A stretch of 6,551 nt of DNA from Candidatus Bathyarchaeota archaeon JdFR-04 (GTDB taxonomy: Archaea > Thermoproteota > Bathyarchaeia > Bathyarchaeales > UBA233), in assembly GCA_002010925.1 (NCBI GenBank), contig MTLR01000196.1:1-6551 (forward strand), read 5' to 3'. Shown piece after piece: positions 1 to 6,016 of this stretch. The position numbers and the translations under genes are program-made. Numbering within the stretch: position 1 is the first letter of the stretch; each line of letters starts with the position of its first letter. The notes beneath the pieces are model-generated. The model was not told the DNA's origin, did no database searches, and worked only from the letters and a program-made list of their open reading frames with translations.

Positions 1-2
1 TG

Positions 3-98
3 TCCTTTCAAGCAAAACTTCCTAATCCAGTGAATAAACTTGCAGACATAAAATATCATGTAGCACAAATCTTCCCTGATATATGGGGGGGCAATTAA
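3..98 (+). CDS. Possible C-terminal end of an upstream gene, function unknown (partial)
   Basis: One frame is open from the window edge to a TAA at 96-98 and gives 31 residues, including the stretch KLADIKYHVAQIFPD and ending IWGGN. The composition is protein-like (an amphipathic helix-like stretch, no run of rare residues), and the other two plus-strand frames close within the first 33 bases. I do not recognise a family. The G7 run at 85-91 lies in the last codons, so a sequencing error there would change the end of the protein. The alternative is that this is simply open by chance, which is possible at this length. Confidence 0.3.
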   Translation, partial: SFQAKLPNPVNKLADIKYHVAQIFPDIWGGN

Positions 99-150
99 TA
101 GGTTGATGAACTGACATCCTTTACGTATCGGATAAACTGATGAACACTTC

Positions 151-164
151 AAAAAGGTTATATG
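151..164 (+). promoter_or_regulatory. Candidate BRE/TATA promoter of ileS
   Basis: The purine-rich AAAAAGG followed by TTATATG resembles an archaeal BRE plus TATA box. A start of transcription about 25 bases downstream would fall near 186 and give a leader of roughly 20 bases before the GTG at 209. No other TATA-like element sits at a suitable distance. The assignment is by pattern only. Confidence 0.4.
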
Positions 165-208
165 TTTCATTTCCCATTTGGGGTTATGGCGGGTGTATGG
201 GATGAAAG

Positions 209-3200
209 GTGACCGTCAAATTCAAAGCTAGTTCTGCTCAATGGCTGACCATGGATTATCGCCCGCTGGAAATCGAAAACCAAATCCGTGAATTCTGGGA
301 GCAAAATCAAATCCTACAAAGATTAATGGAGAAGAGGGAAAGGGAAAACATCGGTATCTTGGGTTTCGTTGAAGGCCCACCGACGTTGAACGGGATTCCG
401 CATATCGCTCATGCTCGTGGACGTGTGATGAAGGATTTACGTTATCGCTGGAAAACTATGCAAGGCTACTTTATTCCTTTCTGGGCGGGCTGGGATTGTC
501 AAGGATTACCTGTGGAACTCGAGGTAGAACGGCGGCTTGGTGTAAAAAACAAGAAGGAACTTTTAGAACGAGTAGGAGAAGAGCGTTTCATAGAGGAATG
601 CAAGAAAACTATCATGCGTTACCATCGTGAATGGCTAGAAGCAGACCGGAAACTAGGAATATTCATAAACCATGAAAAGGCTTACTGGACATACTTAGAC
701 GGGTATATAGAACGGGAATGGCGTTACCTCAAACGTGCTTGGGAGCAAGGTCTTCTCGGCGAAGGGCACTACGTGGTGGCTTATTGCCCTGGCTGCCAAA
801 CATCGTTAAGTAGTGCTGAGGTGGGCTACGAAGGAGCCTATCAAGAAGTTGAAGACCCATCATTATACTTTAAGTTCAAATTAGCTAACAAGGAAGACGA
901 GTATTTCCTGATATGGACAACTATGCCCTTTACAATAATCACCGACACAATGCTTGCAGTACATCCAGAAGCCGAATACGCAAAAGTCAAGGTGAACAAC
1001 GAAAAATGGATAATAGTGAAGCAGCGTGTAGAACCAGTAATGCAAGAACTGGGCATAGACGAATACGAAATAACTGAAACTATAACCGGAAAAAGCCTTG
1101 AAGGAACGAAATATGAGTTCCCATTTAAAGACTTAATTCCAAAACAGGCGGAACTGGATAAGCTTCCTTTAGTGCATACCGTAGTATGTGAAGATTTCGT
1201 TGACGTTGAAACAGCCACAGGCGTAGTTCACCTATCTCCTGGAAACGGTGAAGAGGACTTCTGGGCTGCCCAAAAACGCAATATGCCAGTTTACGTACCC
1301 TTCGATGACGAATGCCGATTCACAAGTGAAGCTGGCGCTTTCCAAGGGCTATTTGCTCGTGATGCCGACGAGAAAGTAATCGAAGAACTGCGAAAAAGAG
1401 GTTTACTCGTTTCAGTTAAAACAATAATTCACGAATATCCAACATGTTGGCGCTCTCATCATAAGCTCATATGGCTAGCGAGACGCGAATATTTCCTATG
1501 GACAGATAAAATAAACGATAAAGTCGTAGCAGCAGCGGAAAAAATAAACACTTTCTATTCCGGACCGAAAAGCCGTTTTCTCGCTTTCCTAAAGGAAGGT
1601 AAGCCCTGGTGCGTATCCCGCGAAAGAATTTGGGGAGCACCATTACCGGTTTGGGTTTGCCAAAAGTGCGGAGCCAAAATTCTCGTAGACAGCAAGAAAG
1701 AGCTTTTAGAACGAATGGCTTCCTCGACTAATCTAAAAGAGTTGCATAAGCCTTGGATAGATAGAGTTTTGCTTAAATGTGAAAAATGCGGCGGTTTAAT
1801 GAAACGGGAACCCTTCGTTTTAGACACTTGGCACAACAGCGGGGCATCACCATACGCAAGGTTTTCGGACGAAGAGTTCGAGAAATACGTCCCTGTGGAC
1901 TTCCTTGTAGAAGGCATAGACCAGACACGCGGGTGGGCCAACTCCTTACTGCTAGAACATGTACTGCTAACAGGCAAGGCTGAAGCACCTTACAAGGCCT
2001 TCCTGTTTTATGGTCTAGTGTTGGATGAGAAAGGGAGGAAAATGAGCAAAAGTCTTGGAAACGTCATCCAAGTAAACCCGTTATTAGAGAGGCACTCGGC
2101 TGACCTCTGCCGATTTTATATACTATGGAAATGTTCTCCCGTAGATTCAATGAACTTCGACATTAAAGAACTTAGTCGAAGGCCCTACCAAGTGCTTTCA
2201 ACATTATACCATCTCAACCGGTTCTTCATGCAGAACGCCCAATACGATAACTTCAACCCCAAAAAACATAGCTTAAAATGGGCAAAGAAAACCGGTGAGC
2301 TAAGACTTCCAGACCGTTGGCTCCTATCCAAGCTTCAGAAAGCCATAGCCGAGTATACAGAAAAACTTGAAAAGTGCGAATTCAACTCCGCAATGGCGAT
2401 ACTTGAAAACTTCGTGGTGGAAACAGTTAGCCGAGTTTATGTTCCTATGATACGTAAGGACTTATGGAGTGACGACCCCCAAACCCTAAATCGACGACTA
2501 ACCGTTTACGCCGTTTTATGGCACGCACTAAAAACTCTAACACTGCTCTTCAATCCAATAACGCCCTTCCTAAGCGAATTTTTATACCAAAACGTCTACC
2601 GAAAACTTGACTTGAACCTTCAAGAATCAGTAAACTTCGAAAAATGGCCTGAACCAGACCCTAATTTACGGGACGAAGCCCTCGAAAGAGACTTTGACAC
2701 CTTGTTGAAATGTGTTTCACTCGTATATTCTGCCCGTCAACAAGCAAGACTCAAGCGAAGATGGCCACTCAACAAAGCTATAATAATTGCCTCCTCTCAA
2801 GTGCATGAATCAGTTAGGAAAGTCGAAAAGATTTTCCTCGAATTAGCTAACGTGAAAAAAGTGGAATATCTAGAAACTTCTGTGAAGGAGTTTTCAACAG
2901 ATCGCTGGATTGACGCCTCAGAGGGCAACATAACCGTTTATGTGGATACCTACCGCGACGAACGCTTGGTAGGTGAAGGAATAATGCGTGACTTAGCAAG
3001 GAGAGTTCAGTCCTTACGTAAGGAGCTGGGGTTTATGCCTACAGATATTCTTGGCGCAGTTCACATAGCTGAACTGGAACCGAAACAAGCTGAACTAATT
3101 CAAGGCTTCTTAGATACAATGGCTGAACTTGTGAGGGCGCGGAAGGTGCATCTGCACAAGTCGAGGACAGAGCTAAACGTGGAATGGCGCGAATACAATA

Positions 3201-3235
3201 TGGACGGTAAAAAAATATACCTAGCAATAATCTAA
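209..3235 (+). CDS. ileS: Isoleucyl-tRNA synthetase
   Basis: This cytoplasmic class Ia synthetase activates isoleucine with ATP, loads it onto tRNA-Ile and clears mischarged valine in its CP1 editing domain. The 1008 residues match a full archaeal enzyme. Visible motifs are the HIGH box as HIAH (65-68, after GPPTLNG), GWDCQGLPVE (94-103), a CPGC knuckle (193-196), the editing-site WTTMPFT (236-242) and ATGVVHLSPGNGEED (336-350), CQKC (484-487) and CEKC (524-527) knuckles, DTWHNSG (539-545), EGIDQTRGW (568-576) and KMSKS (611-615). A helical anticodon-binding domain follows, with no bacterial C-terminal zinc finger. Gln in GWDCQG and Asn in DTWHNSG are, as I recall, usual in crenarchaeal-type IleRS. 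Alanine in HIAH is unusual. The GTG start suits the promoter and the 10-16 extra residues that archaeal enzymes carry before the Y-P-x-x-IE segment. The ATG at 251 (MDYRPLEIE) is a credible alternative but has no Shine-Dalgarno sequence. The gene appears monocistronic. Confidence 0.97.
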   Translation: MTVKFKASSAQWLTMDYRPLEIENQIREFWEQNQILQRLMEKRERENIGILGFVEGPPTLNGIPHIAHARGRVMKDLRYRWKTMQGYFIPFWAGWDCQGLPVELEVERRLGVKNKKELLERVGEERFIEECKKTIMRYHREWLEADRKLGIFINHEKAYWTYLDGYIEREWRYLKRAWEQGLLGEGHYVVAYCPGCQTSLSSAEVGYEGAYQEVEDPSLYFKFKLANKEDEYFLIWTTMPFTIITDTMLAVHPEAEYAKVKVNNEKWIIVKQRVEPVMQELGIDEYEITETITGKSLEGTKYEFPFKDLIPKQAELDKLPLVHTVVCEDFVDVETATGVVHLSPGNGEEDFWAAQKRNMPVYVPFDDECRFTSEAGAFQGLFARDADEKVIEELRKRGLLVSVKTIIHEYPTCWRSHHKLIWLARREYFLWTDKINDKVVAAAEKINTFYSGPKSRFLAFLKEGKPWCVSRERIWGAPLPVWVCQKCGAKILVDSKKELLERMASSTNLKELHKPWIDRVLLKCEKCGGLMKREPFVLDTWHNSGASPYARFSDEEFEKYVPVDFLVEGIDQTRGWANSLLLEHVLLTGKAEAPYKAFLFYGLVLDEKGRKMSKSLGNVIQVNPLLERHSADLCRFYILWKCSPVDSMNFDIKELSRRPYQVLSTLYHLNRFFMQNAQYDNFNPKKHSLKWAKKTGELRLPDRWLLSKLQKAIAEYTEKLEKCEFNSAMAILENFVVETVSRVYVPMIRKDLWSDDPQTLNRRLTVYAVLWHALKTLTLLFNPITPFLSEFLYQNVYRKLDLNLQESVNFEKWPEPDPNLRDEALERDFDTLLKCVSLVYSARQQARLKRRWPLNKAIIIASSQVHESVRKVEKIFLELANVKKVEYLETSVKEFSTDRWIDASEGNITVYVDTYRDERLVGEGIMRDLARRVQSLRKELGFMPTDILGAVHIAELEPKQAELIQGFLDTMAELVRARKVHLHKSRTELNVEWREYNMDGKKIYLAII

Positions 3236-3360
3236 TTTCCATTCCAAAATTGGCATATACGGGTACTCCGTGAAGTCCGTTGGCTTAAAAGAAAAGTGAT
3301 TTCAGAAGAAGGAAAGAAAAGGCGGAATATTTTCTATTAAAGTTTAGAGTTGTTCTCCGA

Positions 3361-3388
3361 AAAACACTAAATTTAAGATTAGTTTTTA
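3361..3388. terminator. Possible bidirectional terminator between ileS and the convergent gene
   Basis: ACTAA (3366-3370) and TTAGT (3379-3383) form a short inverted repeat with an 8-base loop. It is extended by three A-T pairs after one mismatch. On the plus strand it runs into TTTTT (3383-3387), and on the minus strand it ends in a T run complementary to 3360-3364. Archaeal termination depends mainly on T runs, and the site lies between two converging genes, so a shared terminator is reasonable. The stem is A-T rich and weak. The rest of the 166-base gap (3236-3401) shows nothing I can name. Confidence 0.4.
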
Positions 3389-3401
3389 TCTACGAGCGGG
3401 C

Positions 3402-3812
3402 TTATCTCCTAGTTACCCATCGAATCTCGTCTCTTATCCTTTTCATTGCTTCTTCATCTACTCTCTTTATAGCCTCCTCAGCCTTTCTTGCTTCTTCTAA
3501 CGCTTTATTATATTCGTCAATTCGGCTGTTCGTTTTTTCGATGACTTTCTTAAGCCACTCAATTTTTTCTCTTATCCTAGTTGGCGTGGTGATTAGTTTC
3601 AATGTACGTCCGACTATGACGATTTTTCTCTCCCAAAGATGAAGCGACGATTTTACTTCCTGTTCGAAGAATATGCGCCATATGTAATTGGGTTCTTCGG
3701 TTAAAGGTAAGTCAATAACGTAAGCATCCTTAAACAGTGGATACCTTTTTACGCGTATGGTTTCAACGTCTATGGGCTCTACCAAGCTAACCTTCTTCAC
3801 TACTTCCTTCAT
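3402..3812 (-). CDS. Conserved-looking archaeal hypothetical protein with C-terminal helical region
   Basis: The protein has 136 residues and no signal peptide or membrane segment. Residues 1-75 look beta-rich and mixed, with YPLFKDAYVIDLPL (24-37), PNYIWRIFFEQE (41-52) and KIVIVGRTLKLITTP (63-77). Residues 78-136 look like one long charged helix, probably a coiled coil, rich in Glu, Lys, Arg and Ala (EKIEWLKKVIEKTN, then EEARKAEEAIKRVDEEAMK). The pattern reminds me of small uncharacterised archaeal proteins, but I cannot name a family or function. It is a real gene because GGAGTG lies 8 bases before its ATG and the frame has an ordinary composition with no alternative gene across it. It converges on ileS and diverges from the channel gene with a 116-base spacer, so it may share regulation with the channel; that is inference only. 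Confidence 0.8.
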   Translation of the reverse strand: MKEVVKKVSLVEPIDVETIRVKRYPLFKDAYVIDLPLTEEPNYIWRIFFEQEVKSSLHLWERKIVIVGRTLKLITTPTRIREKIEWLKKVIEKTNSRIDEYNKALEEARKAEEAIKRVDEEAMKRIRDEIRWVTRR

Positions 3813-3820
3813 GCTTAGCG

Positions 3821-3826
3821 CACTCC
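3821..3826 (-). promoter_or_regulatory. Shine-Dalgarno site fixing the start of the 136-residue gene
   Basis: On the minus strand this reads GGAGTG, 8 bases before the ATG at 3812. It matches the archaeal GGAGGTG core with one change and supports that start codon. Confidence 0.6.
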
Positions 3827-3848
3827 AATCCTTTGTTATATCTTCTTG

Positions 3849-3862
3849 GCTTAAGTTTTATG
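3849..3862 (-). promoter_or_regulatory. Candidate TATA box of the minus-strand hypothetical gene
   Basis: Read on the minus strand, this is GCATAAAACTTAAG, an A/T-rich TATA-like element. A transcription start about 25 bases downstream, near 3830, would leave a short leader that still contains the GGAGTG site. The same bases on the plus strand (CTTAAGTTTTATG) could serve the divergent channel gene, so the assignment is weak. Confidence 0.28.
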
Positions 3863-3874
3863 CAAGCCTTCAAA

Positions 3875-3890
3875 ACGAAAAACAATTATA
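3875..3890 (+). promoter_or_regulatory. Candidate BRE/TATA promoter of the MscS-family gene
   Basis: ACGAAAAAC followed by AATTATA has the order and composition of an archaeal BRE plus TATA box. The expected start near 3912 falls on the strong Shine-Dalgarno site, which would cut into it. The TATA-like stretch at 3850-3861 is therefore an equally possible promoter, with a leader of about 48 bases. Confidence 0.28.
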
Positions 3891-3910
3891 GGTTTCCCTT
3901 GAAACTTCTG

Positions 3911-3920
3911 AGGAGGAGGA
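3911..3920 (+). promoter_or_regulatory. Strong Shine-Dalgarno site fixing the MscS-family start
   Basis: AGGAGGAGGA is a near-perfect complement of the 16S rRNA 3' end and sits 8 bases before the ATG at 3929. It shows that the channel starts there. The longer reading from the ATG at 3833 would add 32 residues of basic sequence (MLYLLGLSF...) that do not belong to the family. Confidence 0.8.
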
Positions 3921-3928
3921 TTACACAT

Positions 3929-4477
3929 ATGCCTATTGCCCAGTTAAGTCCGCAAGAAACTGAAATGGTTGTCCAAGTTGCAAAGGTTGTTATAACCCTC
4001 GCCGCCACTTACCTTGTAGCAAGGATACTGACTAGGGCTCTTCGGAAGATTTTCGAGAAGACACCATTTCCTGAAGAAATTGAGCAGGGAATTCTCCGCA
4101 TTTCTAAATATGTGGTTTACATTGTAGGAATATTCATTATAGTTGCTGTTCTAGGCGTTGACTTAACCTCACTAATCGTAGGCTTAGGCGCCTTCAGCAT
4201 AGCCATAAGCTTCGCCACTAGCACAATAATTCAGAACATGATCTCCGGAATCCTCGTGTTAGGGGAGAAAGCCTTCGAAATTGGTGATACTATCCAAATT
4301 CGAGTAGGCGGAATGAATTACGTAGGAAAAGTGGTCAAGATAGGGGTCCGAGCTACCGTGATAGAAACCGAAGAGGGGCAAACCGTGTATCTGCCCAACT
4401 CACTGTTCATCTCAAACCCACTAGTAAGGATAGAAAAGGGACAAAAAGAAGAAATAACGGAAAATAAGCCTTCTTAA
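3929..4477 (+). CDS. Short MscS-family mechanosensitive ion channel
   Basis: This predicted membrane channel opens under membrane tension and releases ions and small solutes during osmotic down-shock. With 182 residues it is much shorter than E. coli MscS (286). It has three hydrophobic segments: about 13-33, 59-77 and the pore-lining helix region 79-104 (DLTSLIVGLGAFSIAISFATSTIIQNMISGI in part). The family signature continues with LGEKAFEIGDTI (111-122), a beta-domain with YVGKVVKIGVRAT (131-143) and YLPNSLF (154-160), and stops at once after ISNPLVRI. The alpha/beta cage domain of full-length MscS is missing. Short forms like this are, to my knowledge, common in archaea, and the clean TAA with no downstream remnant argues against a truncated pseudogene. 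The promoter region is divergent with the 136-residue gene, and 96 bases separate it from the transporter. Confidence 0.9.
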   Translation: MPIAQLSPQETEMVVQVAKVVITLAATYLVARILTRALRKIFEKTPFPEEIEQGILRISKYVVYIVGIFIIVAVLGVDLTSLIVGLGAFSIAISFATSTIIQNMISGILVLGEKAFEIGDTIQIRVGGMNYVGKVVKIGVRATVIETEEGQTVYLPNSLFISNPLVRIEKGQKEEITENKPS

Positions 4478-4510
4478 AACCTAAATGTAACTTTCTAAAT
4501 AGGTTAAACA

Positions 4511-4530
4511 CTGTTAGATTTAACTAACTG
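4511..4530. promoter_or_regulatory. Dyad-symmetric possible operator upstream of the EamA transporter
   Basis: CTGTTAG and CTAACTG face each other across a 6-base A/T spacer, giving a 20-bp dyad with one mismatched arm position. It lies just before the TATA-like element at 4535-4546, where a bound dimeric regulator could block or recruit TBP/TFB. A second partly overlapping inverted repeat is GTTAAA (4503-4508) against TTTAAC (4519-4524). The regulator is unknown, and the A/T-rich setting makes chance symmetry possible. Confidence 0.3.
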
Positions 4531-4534
4531 AAAT

Positions 4535-4546
4535 TTCTAAATAATT
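4535..4546 (+). promoter_or_regulatory. Candidate TATA box of the EamA transporter gene
   Basis: TTCTAAATAATT is TATA-like and centred about 33 bases before the ATG at 4574, so the message would have only a few leader bases. That agrees with the absence of a Shine-Dalgarno site (CTTTAGAAAAGCC precedes the ATG). The decamer TTTCTAAATA also occurs 42 bases upstream at 4492-4501. Confidence 0.4.
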
Positions 4547-4573
4547 GAAGTACTATGTTGCTTTAGAAAAGCC

Positions 4574-5482
4574 ATGACTCACCATTGGGGTTACTTGGGC
4601 GCCATAACCGCAGCTTTACTGTTCGGTATGAGCGCCACTCTCAATAAGATAGTTCTTGCCGAGGTTCATCCTTTAATTGTAGCTGGAGCCATTTACCTTA
4701 TTGCCGGGATAGTTCTGTCGCTGGTTAGGACTTCGCCTTTAAACGAGAAAATTCTCTCCTTGCTCGCAACTCCTACTGAAACCGAAGACAATATCGTTCG
4801 GAAAGACCTTTTAACGCTTAGTTTCGTCGTACTTTTCGGGTCGGTAATTGCACCTCTCTTATACATGTATGGGCTGAATGAAACCACGGCTATTAACGCT
4901 TCCTTTCTTTCCAACAGCGAGCCTCTCTTCACGGCGCTCTTAGCTTTTCTAATTTTGGGAGAAAGGGGAAAGACTAAAGATTACGTAGGGATACTGGCTG
5001 TGGCGTTAGGCGCGGTTTTCTTAACAACAAACGCGGAATTTCAAAAGCTAACTTTGACGAGTGAATTTTTAGGCAATATCCTAATCGTAGCAGCATGTTT
5101 CTCTTGGAGTATGGACAACAGTTTCAGTCGTTTTCTCAGCAAGAAACAGGACATAATCTTAATTACTGCGCTTAAATGCCTTTCAGGCGGGACGATTCTT
5201 TTGTCTATGGCATTTCTATTAGAGGTAGAAGTTAAAATCCCCTTAATGGCTTTGCCATATCTCGTTTCAGCAGGAGCCTTTAGCATAGGCTTTTCTGTTC
5301 TGCTCTTTCTATTCGCTTTACGAGAGATAGGCGCAATGAAAACCGGAACGATATTTTCAACAGCCTCCCTTTTTGGAGCGCTAACAGCCTTCTTGGTTCT
5401 AAAAGAGGCTTTCACATTAACACAGGTAACAGCAGGATTAGCTATGCTTGCTGGTGTTCTACTCATGTATAAAAAGTGGTGA
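4574..5482 (+). CDS. EamA-family (drug/metabolite transporter superfamily) membrane permease
   Basis: The 302 residues form a predicted ten-helix inner-membrane transporter made of two tandem EamA repeats of about 150 residues. Probable helices are near 6-25, 33-52, 80-100, 105-128, 135-151, 166-182, 191-215, 224-249, 254-277 and 281-299. The first repeat carries the family pattern NSEPLFTALLAFLILGERG (114-132) followed by YVGILAVALGAVFL. The second has FSTASLFGALTAFLVLKEAF (261-280) followed by AGLAMLAGVLLM. The loop at about 53-79 is longer than usual and charged. The substrate cannot be deduced: the family exports or imports amino acids, nucleotide-related metabolites and amphipathic compounds. 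Its own TATA-like element and the 96-base gap suggest that it is transcribed apart from the channel gene. The start follows the promoter spacing, and M19 is a less likely alternative. Confidence 0.93.
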   Translation: MTHHWGYLGAITAALLFGMSATLNKIVLAEVHPLIVAGAIYLIAGIVLSLVRTSPLNEKILSLLATPTETEDNIVRKDLLTLSFVVLFGSVIAPLLYMYGLNETTAINASFLSNSEPLFTALLAFLILGERGKTKDYVGILAVALGAVFLTTNAEFQKLTLTSEFLGNILIVAACFSWSMDNSFSRFLSKKQDIILITALKCLSGGTILLSMAFLLEVEVKIPLMALPYLVSAGAFSIGFSVLLFLFALREIGAMKTGTIFSTASLFGALTAFLVLKEAFTLTQVTAGLAMLAGVLLMYKKW

Positions 5483-5531
5483 AAGATAAAAATGGAGTTA
5501 CAACTGTTTATTTAAACCGATTAACACTTTC

Positions 5532-5552
5532 AATTCCCTTTATTGGGATTTT
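5532..5552 (+). terminator. Possible hairpin terminator after the EamA transporter
   Basis: AATTCCC (5532-5538) and GGGATTT (5545-5551) pair with one mismatch around the loop TTTATT, and the 3' arm merges into TTTT (5549-5552). It lies 49 bases after the transporter stop and before the tRNA promoter. Another small inverted repeat, GTTTA-TT-TAAAC at 5506-5517, has no T run after it. Confidence 0.3.
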
Positions 5553-5570
5553 GAATAATAGTGCAAATAG

Positions 5571-5585
5571 CGAAACGTTAAAAAA
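5571..5585 (+). promoter_or_regulatory. BRE/TATA promoter of tRNA-Phe
   Basis: CGAAACG followed by TTAAAAAA fits an archaeal BRE plus TATA box. Its centre lies about 28 bases before the first tRNA base, which puts the transcription start near 5606 and leaves only a few bases of 5' leader for RNase P to remove. Confidence 0.5.
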
Positions 5586-5622
5586 TAGCCGAGGTAGTTC
5601 CAAAATTAGCCGAGGTAGCTCA
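5581..5622 (+). repeat. 21-bp imperfect tandem duplication containing the tRNA-Phe 5' end
   Basis: Bases 5581-5600 and 5602-5621 match at 18 of 20 positions. Each copy has an A-rich lead followed by GCCGAGGTAG(T/C)TC, the 5' acceptor strand and first half of the D stem of the tRNA. The upstream copy (from 5588) differs in the D-stem base (T for C) and lies between the TATA box and the predicted transcription start, so it is probably not transcribed. The match stops at both ends, as expected for a short tandem duplication or a remnant of an integration or excision event. Confidence 0.75.
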
Positions 5623-5682
5623 GCCTGGGAGAGCGCCCGGCTGAAGACCGGGTTGTCGCCGGTTCAAATCCGGCCCTCGGCA
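5609..5682 (+). tRNA. tRNA-Phe (GAA)
   Basis: This 74-base tRNA folds fully. The acceptor stem is GCCGAGG with CCTCGGC (5609-5615/5675-5681), the D stem GCTC/GAGC, and the anticodon stem CCCGG/CCGGG with loop CTGAAGA, so the anticodon GAA at 5643-5645 reads the Phe codons UUC and UUU. The variable loop is TTGTC, the T arm is GCCGG-TTCAAAT-CCGGC, and the discriminator base is A (5682). There is no intron, and CCA is not encoded (CTTTC follows), so the CCA-adding enzyme must complete it. A short T run at 5694-5697 may end transcription. The integrase relic begins 50 bases downstream, so the gene is a likely attachment site for an integrated element. Confidence 0.97.
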
Positions 5683-5732
5683 CTTTCATGAACTTTTGGA
5701 ATAAGCCCAGGACAATCTTGAATCCTAATATT

Positions 5733-6016
5733 TCACTTTCTCTTTCTGAAGTAAGCAAATCCATCCTTCTGCAGAACAAACTCGAATCCAGCCTCGATTA
5801 ACGCCTGGATCTCATCAGGGTTTCTCGCGACCCTGCAGACGAACTTATCCTTCCCTCCGAGCCTTGTTTCGCTGAATATGGATCCGCGATTCCTGCAAAG
5901 CCGGTGCCGAACAACCTTGCTATGTATTCCAAGCACTTGGGCGTAGAAACCCCTCGGGTTGCCTCACATATGGGATCGTGGTTAGGCTTTACAGGCTTTA
6001 CCCCAGGTTCCTGAGC
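5733..6016 (-). pseudogene. Decayed C-terminal part of an archaeal tyrosine recombinase (integrase)
   Basis: The last 45 codons (to TGA at 5735-5733) read DKFVCRVARNPDEIQALIEAG then FEFVLQKDGFAYFRKRK, which I recognise from memory as the conserved tail of archaeal phage- or plasmid-type integrases. Upstream the reading shifts. One frame (from 6016) gives a KPNHDPICEAT stretch comparable to the HDLRHxxAT catalytic box, then KCLEYIARLFG. The next frame continues HRLCRNRGSIFSETRL. Joining them at 5906-5908 restores L-F-G-H-R, the conserved second-histidine box, so one base is missing (GGCAC for GGCCAC). The catalytic Arg and Tyr are not recognisable (ETRL stands where YTRL is expected), and the N-terminal part is gone. 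It is therefore inactive. Its 3' end faces the tRNA-Phe 50 bases away, the usual place for an integrase. The alternative, a 67-residue gene starting at the GTG at 5936, is less likely. Confidence 0.6.

Noticed and set aside
85..91. G7 run as a possible G-quadruplex or programmed slippage site.
   Set aside because: A single G run cannot form an intramolecular quadruplex. The possible upstream frame ends two codons later, so slippage would have little effect. At most it is a site prone to sequencing error.
1555..1988. Several long open frames on both strands inside ileS (also at 841-1218 and 1786-1983).
   Set aside because: They lie within a full-length, motif-complete ileS and their translations are Ser- or Arg-rich with no family features. 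They are shadows of the real gene.
4693..5466. Minus-strand open frames across the EamA transporter.
   Set aside because: They are antisense to a well-supported ten-helix transporter and have no plausible start signals.
5476..5691. 71-codon plus-strand open frame overlapping the transporter end and the tRNA.
   Set aside because: Its second half is simply the translated tRNA gene, and it has no ribosome site or family features.
5777..5796. CTCGAATCCAGCCTCGATT resembles the tRNA T-loop and 3' acceptor sequence, as a second attachment half-site would.
   Set aside because: It lies exactly on the codons for the conserved IEAGFEF tail of the integrase relic, with several mismatches to the tRNA, so the likeness is probably coincidental.
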